A stretch of DNA of 64,000 nucleotides, taken from contig NC_016482.1 of NCBI RefSeq assembly GCF_000227115.2, positions 1,116,001-1,180,000 of the forward strand, in the 5' to 3' direction. This DNA is from Naumovozyma dairenensis CBS 421. Its lineage: Eukaryota; Ascomycota; Saccharomycetes; Saccharomycetales; Saccharomycetaceae. The position numbers and the translations under genes were made by a program. The notes under the pieces are model-generated. The model did no database searches. It was not told the origin of the DNA and saw only the letters and a program-made list of their open reading frames with translations. Shown here piece by piece: positions 51,742 through 61,100 of this stretch; the first letter of the stretch is position 1; each line of letters opens with the position of its first letter.

Positions 51742-52319
51742 GTAGTAGTACTTGTTGAAATAGAAGTTTTTGTTGCTGGTGCCGTTGTTGTTGACGTACT
51801 TGAACTTATACTTGTTTTAGTAGTTTCAGTTGAAACCTCCCCTTGTGCTTGCACCGTTAATGCTGCAGATGATAAGGGTATAATAGATGGTTCACTTGAA
51901 GGTTTAAATTCTGAAGGAAGTATAGGAACATTAACTTGTAAATTTATATAACCAAACAACCCCATTGATGGATTGCCACAATTTTCTTTATCGTAACCTG
52001 GACAAAATTGATTACAATTCGATAAAGAAGTTTGTGTAGTAGGACGATCATTTGAGCACCAACAAGATTTCCCTTGTAATATAGCATAGTTGTAACCAGT
52101 ACAATGATTAGAACATAGACCATTACTTTGATATTGATCAGTATATTCTGTAGTTTCTGCTGAATTCTCTGACGAACAGAACGATTGAGCTGCACTTACT
52201 TGAAATTTTTTGTCTCTCGACAGAATTAGAAAGAATTGAAGATAAAATAATTGGGTAAAGAAGGGCGAAAGTTTCATGATCATAAGAGAGCGAAGAAGTA
52301 AAATGAAGTGAAATAGCAA
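50427..52319 (-). CDS. WSC-family cell-wall stress sensor
   Basis: Up to 630 residues with a signal-anchor-like start; Met15 (MKLSPFFTQLFYLQFF) is a likely true start for the signal peptide. The WSC domain (about 45-125) has eight cysteines (48, 69, 73, 86, 88, 102, 106, 114) and the GLCSNHCTGYNYAILQGKSCWC pattern. A long Ser/Thr-rich mannosylated stalk follows, with a pure Ser run. One transmembrane helix (about 417-440) precedes a basic stop-transfer RRKQR. The cytoplasmic tail ends DYSRKVLRVIND, resembling the conserved tail of S. cerevisiae Wsc2/Wsc3 that contacts Rom2 to activate Rho1 and the cell-wall integrity pathway. It is not at this position in S. cerevisiae, where PRP19 follows GRC3 directly. 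Which WSC paralogue it is cannot be settled here. Confidence 0.88.
51687..51740. repeat. Trinucleotide tract coding poly-Ser in the WSC gene
   Basis: Perfect CTA run on the plus strand (AGT/TAG complement, read as Ser codons on the minus strand), giving a run of about 17 Ser. Stalk length is likely polymorphic. Confidence 0.85.
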
Positions 52320-53675
52320 CTAGGTATTATTATTATTATTATAGAAGTAATATTGAACGAGAAATTGAAATTCGATAAGACGAATGAATATATGATGGAT
52401 CTCTTTTTGAAATTGAAATAAAATTTAGAGGCAAAATTAGTCGTAGAATTGAAGGGAAAAAAATGCAAAATGATATCTTTTTTTTTTGTCAGAGAAAGCA
52501 ATGAAAATGAAGTAAAAATGTGCTAATGATAAAACGAAAAGAAAGCCTTCAAAGATAAATGTTATGATTTTCCACTTCGGAGAGACTTTTGTTACTCTGT
52601 CTCAATAATGGGATAATGATATTTTGTTAGATATAGTGTTGAATTTAAAGTCAATGATTGACTTAAATTCCATTAAAACTTAAAGAGGAAAAGATATTAA
52701 TATCAAGATATTAATATACTAGAAGAAGTAAAAGACGTAAGTGACGCTGATAAGCATTGATTGACCGAGAACTGAATTAACCCTTTGCGTACCTTTCTTT
52801 GAGTGGAACAATGCAACTAACTACCGAAGTAAAAATATGAAAAATCACTCTATTAATAAAGAAAAGTGTCGTTTTTTTGAAGAGAAAACAAACAAAACAA
52901 CCCGTTTGGGAAGCCTTTTTGCTGCAACTCAACTTTTTTGTTTGGAAAGTTTTCAGGCACGGACCCGCGGGCCCACGGACCCACGGACTCACGGACTACG
53001 TACGGACCCAGGTGGGCGACAAGTGTAGCCACTTTCGTGGCCACTTTCAGCTGTTTCAAAAGCTGAACGTGGGTTGTTCTCAGGTGCTCTCTGTGTCCTC
53101 CGGGTTACCCAGTTTCTCAAAGTGGCTACAAAGGTGGCCACTCTTCTGTCCCGCCTGGGAACGTACGTACTAAATGACGCACCTGAAATTCCGAAAGAGC
53201 TGTGCGAGAATATCTCAGGGGCACCAAAAGGGTCGGCCCGTACTGTCGTTGGGGCTGCATGGAATCCCCCCTTTGTTATCCCTGGTACTCCGCACAACTC
53301 CATGGAGACGTCCCAAACAGGAAACAGAACAAAAACAAAAACATAACACAAAATCCCAAAAGAGAAACATGGCCCGGGTAATCCACCCTTTTTAAAAAAG
53401 TCGTACGATTTTCTTTGCCGCCCTTTATTTTTTTGTTGCAGGTATCCGTGAATTGCATTGAGGGTGGTATCATGTCTTACGGGCGTCTTGAATCTTTCAG
53501 ACTTGTATGTGTATTTTTTGAAAAAAATACATGCGTAGAGAAACTAGACATAGATCACATACTTAACAATCTGCATAGTTGGAAAAATAGATCTGGCCAT
53601 TGAACTACAACTCATCGAAGCACGCAATATCCGTCATTTCTTTAAATCATATATAACTGGAAAAAAACACGAAAA
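52320..53675. other. Divergent WSC-PRP19 intergenic region with GC-rich island
   Basis: 1.36 kb. AT-rich up to about 52930, then a GC-rich island (about 52930-53330) with direct CCCACGGAC/CTCACGGAC repeats and CACTTTCGTGGCCACTTTC-type repeats, then a Reb1 site at 53375-53381. ORFs on both strands of the island (up to 120 codons) overlap one another and have no recognised family. Confidence 0.55.
53375..53381. promoter_or_regulatory. Reb1 site upstream of the PRP19 fragment
   Basis: Exact CGGGTAA, 295 bp upstream of the ATG. Confidence 0.55.
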
Positions 53676-54188
53676 ATGTTCTGCGCCATAAGTGGGAAGC
53701 TTCCAAAGGAGCCAGTCCTTTCACCAAAATCGAAATGTATCTTTGAGAAATCATTGATTGAATTATATATAGATGAAAATGGGAAAGATCCCATATCGAA
53801 TACACCAATGACAAAACCTGAATTAATTTCCATATCACAAACTTCACAACAGGTATCTCTTACAAATTCAATCAACTCTTCTACGTTAAATGCAAACTAT
53901 AGTATACCTAATTTATTATCCACTCTACAAAATGAATGGGATGCAATTATGTTGGAAAATTTTAAATTAAGGAAACAACTGGATTCGTTGACGAAACAAT
54001 ATTCAACTGCTTTATATGAAAGAGATGCTGCAAAAAATGTTGCTACGAGAATAATGAAAGAGAAAAATCAATTGACAAAAGATTTACAAAATTTAACCTT
54101 ACAAATAAATAAAGACTTTGCATCTGATAATGAGGACGAAAATGAAGACGAACCCAAAAATGAAAACGATACCACAATTGCCCAATGA
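53676..54188 (+). CDS. PRP19: Truncated Prp19: U-box and coiled coil only, no WD40 domain
   Basis: 170 residues against about 503 in S. cerevisiae. The start MFCAISGKLPKEPVLSPKSK and the U-box (1-60) match Prp19 closely. The block SLTNSINSSTLNANYSIPNL and the coiled-coil block LQNEWDAIMLENFKLRKQLD (tetramer and Cdc5 contact) are also preserved. After about residue 140 the protein becomes an acidic Asn/Asp/Glu tail and stops. No WD40 sequence is seen in any frame before the LTRs begin at 54485. Prp19 is the essential ubiquitin ligase of the NineTeen complex in spliceosome activation, so a complete copy should exist elsewhere. Gene order (after GRC3, before UBI4/VPS13) is that of the true PRP19 locus. 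It is a truncated duplicate, a specialised short form, or a dying gene; the intact reading frame favours recent or selected truncation. Confidence 0.85.
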   Translation: MFCAISGKLPKEPVLSPKSKCIFEKSLIELYIDENGKDPISNTPMTKPELISISQTSQQVSLTNSINSSTLNANYSIPNLLSTLQNEWDAIMLENFKLRKQLDSLTKQYSTALYERDAAKNVATRIMKEKNQLTKDLQNLTLQINKDFASDNEDENEDEPKNENDTTIAQ

Positions 54189-54484
54189 AGGTACTGATGC
54201 CAAATACCTAATACTGATTGTCCAACTTTTCCAGTCATCAAAACCAAAAAAACTCAAATTAGTTTTTTTGGTTTACAATCATAAATATCTAAATATGGAT
54301 ACCCTTAAGGAGAAACATCTAAGAATGTATTGATAAACCAAGCGTAGATACAGTACAGTATCATCGTATGGGAGTTGATGTATAGTTCACATATGTCCTT
54401 TCCGGGACTCTCTGGTTCTCCTCTCCTTATATAGTCATAAATTTAACAGCACATCACGTCGAGGTTATATGTACCCTTTTAATC
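54189..54484. other. Downstream flank of truncated PRP19
   Basis: About 300 bp. An overlapping ORF (54118-54333) continues past the PRP19 stop in another frame, but its sequence shows no WD40 features. AAAAACTCAAATTAGTTTTTTT near 54250 can pair as a hairpin and may be part of a 3' end signal. Confidence 0.4.
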
Positions 54485-54827
54485 CGTTAGATAGATTTCA
54501 GTCGACTCATCGATACCTAATAGAATAGTCAATGACAGACCTATAGAATGGGTTGGTATTATATGCTGAATACTTGTGTAGAGAGACCGTGACAATCACC
54601 GGGTGAGCTGTTACCCTAAGCGGGACGGAGTGCGGGTAACATAGCGTTATCGTAGCTCCATTGAATGACTGATATTTAGCACCTAACTATAGGTACATAA
54701 GGCCATGTACTCCTCAACTGGAACTCTCCTTTAGAAAATTATCATATAATAAGATATAACATTTGTATAATTCAAGAAAAACGCACTTAAAGTTACATTC
54801 TTATCTCAGAGATTGCTTAGTCTAACA
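54485..54827 (+). mobile_element. Solo LTR, family C, copy 1
   Basis: 343-bp element similar to 55093-55456. It starts CGTTAG (TG mutated to CG) and ends GCTTAGTCTAACA. Shared blocks include ATGGGTTGGTATTAT, GCGGGTAACA and CAACTGGAACTCTCCTTTA. No exact target duplication. It lies about 300 bp after the truncated PRP19 stop. Confidence 0.8.
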
Positions 54828-55092
54828 AATTAATCCAACAAAATACAATTTAAATTGATATGCCCTGTTTTATGGGCAGGCCCATTTTGGTAACAATATT
54901 TCAATATCATCCAAAGACTTTACAAGATGTGTGTAGTGAAATGGAGCAAGGTCTGGGAAAAAAGTCTCTTTACTAAGCTTGTTTATATTTGGGTAAGTAG
55001 TATTCTTGATTAGTAAACTTGATAAAACTCTTAAATTAAACCATTATTGTGAAATGAAAAATAATCAAAAAAAATAGTACAGACGATTAAGA
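54828..55092. other. Spacer between two family C LTRs
   Basis: 265 bp of AT-rich DNA, too short for a retrotransposon interior. No gene. Confidence 0.5.
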
Positions 55093-55456
55093 TGTTAGGT
55101 AGACTTCGATGGACCCATCCATACCTAATATATATATATAGTCAAGAGACCTATAGGATGGGTTGGTATTATGCTGAGTACCGTATAGAGAGACGTGGCC
55201 AATCGCTCTGGGTTAAAGAGCTATCCTAGCTGGGACGCCGAGCGGGTAACACAATGTTATCGTCGAGATACTTGATCAAACCCGTCGAGATCCATTGAAG
55301 GATACTTTGCAACCAACTCTACTTAGACCACTTAGCCCTCCAACTGGAACTCTCCTTTAAGTAATTATCATACAATAAGATATATAAATCTTGTATAATT
55401 CAAGAACATACCTAATAGTTACATTATCCCTATCTTAGCAATAGCTTAGTCTAACA
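55093..55456 (+). mobile_element. Solo LTR, family C, copy 2, with 5-bp target duplication
   Basis: 364-bp element with perfect TGTTAG...CTAACA inverted ends, flanked on both sides by TAAGA (55088-55092 and 55457-55461). A five-base duplication is the integration hallmark of Ty elements, so this is a solo LTR left by recombination between the two LTRs of an inserted element. It carries a CGGGTAA Reb1-type site, as does copy 1. Confidence 0.92.
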
Positions 55457-56280
55457 TAAGAAGGACTCTTAGCTAAAAAGAAAATCCATTATTTTGAAAC
55501 GTCTTTATACCCATAATTGGGGCCCTTTCCCATAGTGAAGGGGCTCAAAATTCCAGAAAGCAGTTCACTCTACCATTCTTTTCTTCCAGTTATTACCGCG
55601 AGATATTTGAAGTAAAGTTAATTTCAATCATTCCACGTACTTTGTTACGTATCTCGAGATGAAGAAAAAAGTGGTAATAAAGATCGACTATTTTGTTACT
55701 ACAATATATTGACCTAGAGGGTCGAATTTTGGGATCCGGTACCTGGGTCCGGTACATATTAATATAATTCTATATATTTTAAGACGCCCTTTTTTACAGG
55801 GCGCAACATTTCCTGACGTATGTCGCAATTTCTTCTGCTTCGGACGGGTAACATCAAAAAAAAGAGTGAAAAATAATATAGAAAAAAAAAAATTGTCTTT
55901 AGTAGTAAACATTTTGTTTCAACATTTGCACAGTTCATATTTTTCAACTGGGTTTACTGTAATTCAATTTTAGGAATTACAAATTATTATTGTTAGAAAG
56001 GAGCTGTCAGATGAAATGAATAATAATTAATCCTTTCACAAGAATGCAATCCCAGCACTAGTATACATCACTGGATCTAATTTAAATTCCAATTGGAGCT
56101 TGCAATGCTTCCATAAGATACATATATAACGTCATTTACATTGATCTATATGCCTCAATTAGTCGCTTACATTTGAGTAAGCAAAGCAAGACGGTGCCAA
56201 AGAGTTGTCCAAGTTCAAATCCAAATACAGTGGCGAAAATTTGCTCTCTTTTACTATGGTGGAGGATTTATACTGATATG

Positions 56281-56288
56281 TTCTGGAA
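56281..56288. promoter_or_regulatory. Heat-shock element upstream of UBI4
   Basis: TTCTGGAA, two correctly spaced Hsf1 units (TTC-nn-GAA), 460 bp upstream of UBI4. S. cerevisiae UBI4 is Hsf1- and Msn2/4-induced; two units alone are a weak site. Confidence 0.5.
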
Positions 56289-56350
56289 TAATCCGGATTG
56301 ATTTTTAATCCGCCGAGAAATAAAAAAATGGTAATGATGATGGAGCTTCC

Positions 56351-56357
56351 CGGGTAA
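56351..56357. promoter_or_regulatory. Reb1 site upstream of UBI4
   Basis: Exact CGGGTAA, 390 bp upstream of the start codon. Confidence 0.6.
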
Positions 56358-56422
56358 CCGTTCCGGGAATTTACAAGAGGAAGAAAAAAGAAACCACTAT
56401 AACCTCCGTGGAACTTATGGGG

Positions 56423-56427
56423 AGGGG
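56423..56427. promoter_or_regulatory. STRE-like AGGGG upstream of UBI4
   Basis: AGGGG inside a long G run, 318 bp upstream of UBI4. Msn2/4 control is expected for UBI4, but the G run weakens the inference. Confidence 0.4.
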
Positions 56428-56506
56428 GGGGGGATAACCCTCCTTACCCCGTCAGCCAGCCAACCAGCCACGAAGTAGTCACGGAGCAATGCGTAGGTTT
56501 CCTCCC

Positions 56507-56514
56507 GTCACGTG
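56507..56514. promoter_or_regulatory. GTCACGTG E-box (Cbf1-type) in the UBI4 promoter
   Basis: GTCACGTG fits the Cbf1 consensus RTCACRTG, which is also the centromere CDEI element. No AT-rich CDEII and no CDEIII follow, so it is read as a promoter E-box. Confidence 0.5.
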
Positions 56515-56578
56515 TGGGAAGGGCAAAAGAAACGATGAAATTACACAGTATCGGGATTCTCCCCCAAAATCCACTTTC

Positions 56579-56585
56579 TATATAA
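56579..56585 (+). promoter_or_regulatory. TATA box of UBI4
   Basis: TATATAA, 156 bp upstream of the ATG, followed by pyrimidine-rich initiator sequence; the usual distance for a yeast stress-induced promoter. Confidence 0.65.
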
Positions 56586-56716
56586 GGTGTTCCTTTCTGT
56601 TTTCTCCTTATCCTACTCCAAATATTTTTCCCACTTCTTTCCTTCTTCCTTTTCAATATAGGTAACACAAATATACTACTATACAAGAAGTATAAGTAAA
56701 AGGTACAAAAAAGTAA

Positions 56717-57430
<714 letters not shown>

Positions 57431-58118
57431 TCTTATCTTTTAATATAAACTTAGGGCCTTGTCTCAGGAAGAAACCGCTGTTCGATAGAAAGAAAATATT
57501 GATAAATATTCTAATGCTAGTGTTACTTAGTTATAAATTCATATAAATGATATGTCTTCTTCTAATTTTATTAACTCAATTGTATTGTATAAACTATTCA
57601 TCCTCATTTATATATTATGTATGATCTTCTGCAATTTAGCATACGTATCGGTTATGGTAAAGGTACGTAACAAATCAAGATTGTTATTGTTCAGGTAACA
57701 AATCTCATTAGAACTCAGTAACGAAAAATACCCTTGAAATTTATTCCTTCGAACAAACCTGCCTCTCTTATCTTAATGCAAACTGTAAAATATTCTTATC
57801 GTTAAAGGTAACTTGAGTGGAGATGGTCTAAATATTTAGCGTTTATATTCTTAATGAGATCAACACCGGGTAAATCGCGATTTAATTAGGGAGCCGTATA
57901 ACGTAAATAGAAAACAAACAATCAGACAACCCACTTGAGGATATGAGAATTCGACGTTTCCATCTTTGAACATAACTTATCCACAGACTAGAGGCATTGA
58001 TTCATTTATATATAAAAATCTTCAATTGCAATCATTTATACCCTTACTAAAAGTTTGGAAAAAGTTAAAAACAAACTCTAAAAGGACATCAAAATCCCAG
58101 CTCATCATCAATTAAACG
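57431..58118. other. UBI4-VPS13 intergenic region
   Basis: About 690 bp between tandem genes; AT-rich 3' end signals after UBI4 and the presumed VPS13 promoter. No gene seen. Confidence 0.5.
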
Positions 58119-61100
58119 ATGCTGGAGTCATTAGCAACGACATTATTGAATAGACTACTAGGGTCTTATGTCGAGAATTTCGATCCTGCCCAATTGAAAA
58201 TGGGGATATGGAGTGGAGATGCAAGATTAGAAAACTTAAAATTAAGGAAAGATTGTCTAGATCGTTTAGAATTACCAATAGATGTTAAATATGGTGTCCT
58301 AGGGAAACTTATCCTTAACGTGTCATGGTCAAACTTGAAAAATAAACCTGTGAAAATATCTATTGAAGATTGTTATTTCATTTGTTCCCCAAGAACAAAA
58401 TTGTCCTATAATACTCAAGAACAGATTGAAAGAGACTTAAGATTAAAACTAAGTAAATTGGCTGAATGGGAATTAGCTAATAGAGTCAAATCATCAAATG
58501 ATAGTCAACCATCTTCGTCATCACAGCAGCAACAAAATAATAATGATACATCTTTTACTCAATCATTGGTTACGAAAATCATTGACAATTTACAAGTAAC
58601 TATTAAAAATATTCATATAAGATATGAAGATATGGATTCGGTATTTAGCAAAGATCCATGCGCATTTGGATTGACTTTGAAACAACTTTCAGCAGTTTCC
58701 ACTAATGAAGACTGGGAACCAAGCTTTATCGAATTGACACAAATTATTACACATAAACTTTTAACTTTAGACAGCTTTTCTGCTTATTGGAATACAAACG
58801 CAACTTCATTATTAGAAGATGAAATGATCCCAGAAATAACTTTCGAAAACTTGAAAAGTGAAATTTCAAATAATACCTCTACTAATTCTGAAAATAACTC
58901 AGAAACAGATAATCAACGAATATCATACAATGAATATTTACTTAATCCTATCGACGCTGAAGGGAAATTAATAGTTAATAAAGCAGGTACCACAAAGGAA
59001 AGACCACATACTGATTTGGAACTATCATGTAACGAGTTTGGTGTTTCTTTAAATGACTCAGTTTATGCTTCCTTGCTATACTCTATAACCGAAATACATC
59101 TGAATTCAATTACGCAAAAATATAAAGTCAATAGACCAGAATATTCTGTTGATGAAAATCCATCTGGTTGGTTTAAATACACTGCATTATGTATTCTTCA
59201 AGAAATTAAAGAAAAGAAACAAATGTGGACTTGGGATAATATTAAGAAGAAAGGTGAGCAAAGAAGAGCTTACGTTGATTTATGGATTGAAAAATTGAAA
59301 TTGAAATCAATCGACAACACCTTACCTGATATGGAAAAGGAAAACCAGTTACAAGAACTACATAAACAATTGAATTATGATGAAATTGTAATGTTTAGAT
59401 TAATTGCGAAAAGAAGATATGCCAAGGAAAAGTTAGAAAATGCTGATTCAGGTGATTCAACTGCAGTGACTGATGCGTCTCATGGAACAAAGGGTAGATG
59501 GATATCTTCTTGGTGGAGCGGTAATGCTAACGAACCGGCTACAGACTTGATTATATCAGAAGAAGAAAAGAAAGAACTTTACGATACTATTGACTTCAAA
59601 GAAAATCAAACACCATTAGCGGATATTCAGATCCCTAGGGATTGGACAACATTCAAGTTAACTGGTATATTGAACAAAGGGTTTTTTGCTATTAAACGAC
59701 AGTCATTCGAGGTTCCATTAGGTGAAATTATTTTTGAAAATTGTGAACTAAACTTTCTACAGAGATTGGATTCTTTCAAGACATCATTCAAGTTACAAGA
59801 ATTCAAATTAAAGGACGGTTCCCCTAATACCCTTTATAAATATATTATATCTGCTAAAGATATCACTAAATCTGAAGACGACAGTGATAATGAGGAATCT
59901 AGTGGACAACCATTATTGGATGCAACGTTTGAATCGAATCCACTGGATGGGATTGCCCATTCAAATTTGAACATCAAACTTCGTGGTATGACAATATTCT
60001 ATCATGTTCATTTTCTCACAGAAGTAATAAACTTTTTTACCCCACCAAAACAGCATTTGGAGTCAATGGTGGCCTTGTTAGGGGCTGCTGAATCAACCAT
60101 CGGGTGGACGAACCAATCAAGAATGGGAATAGAGACAATATTAGAGGAGCATAAAACGGTTAACTTAATGCTTGACTTACAATCACCATTAGTTGTCGTA
60201 CCGTTAGATCCACATGTTTGGGAAACTCCTTGCGCAATTATTGATGCAGGTCATATATCCGTTGCCAGTCAAGTTGTTCCCAAGAATAAAATAAATGAAC
60301 TAAAAGATATGGAGGCAGAAGAATATGAAAGAATGGATGCTAATGAGATAAGTAGATTAATGTACGATCGTTTCAAAGTTAGCTCTCAAGATACTCAAGT
60401 AATTATTGGATCCAATTTACAATCATTATTGTCTTCTTTAAACGATCAAGAAACTCTAGACAACCTAAATATTCTGAAAAAGATGTCTTTGGATATTATT
60501 CTAGACACTTTGATATTGGGCAAAGCTCTTCAATTACCAAAGCTTCGTTTATCAGGTCACCTTCCAAAATTACTTCTCTCTCTGAATGATTATCAATATA
60601 AAATGATGTTACAACTTCTAGATAAATGCGTCTTGTCATTGTTTGACTACAACAAAGAAAGTGATTATACAACTCCTATTGTCAATGTGGATGATGTGGA
60701 GGCTGCAGAACAATCACGTCTTAATGATTCCTTACAGGCGCTCAGTACGATGTCTGAGTTGGAAATATTACAGAAGATGATTGAAATCCAGTTCAAAGTT
60801 GATTTCATCCAAATTTCTTTATTGAAGTGTACTACTCCAGAAACGATGGGCTGCAACAAACTAATTGATGTTATTGGGAAAAGTTTAAATTTTACATTCT
60901 CCAAAAATATCAAAGGTATCAATTTGGTTACGACTGTTCATTCTTTGACCATTGAAGATTTCATCGAGAGAAGTGATAATCCAGAATTCAAATATCTAGT
61001 CTCTTCAGATTCAGATAATATATCTACTAAAAGTAACCATCTATTTACTCTCCGATACAAAAGAGTGGGAAGAATAGTTTCATACAACAGTAAATTAATT

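Noticed and set aside
52777..53603. Cluster of ORFs up to 120 codons on both strands of the GC-rich island
   Set aside because: They overlap in several frames; long ORFs are expected by chance in GC-rich DNA, and none resembles a known protein.
54118..54333. ORF continuing past the PRP19 stop as a frameshifted WD40 start
   Set aside because: The 71-residue sequence has no WD or GH dipeptides and no similarity to the Prp19 region that should follow.
56507..56640. Point centromere suggested by GTCACGTG (CDEI)
   Set aside because: The following bases are not AT-rich enough for CDEII and no CDEIII-like motif follows; it is within the UBI4 promoter.
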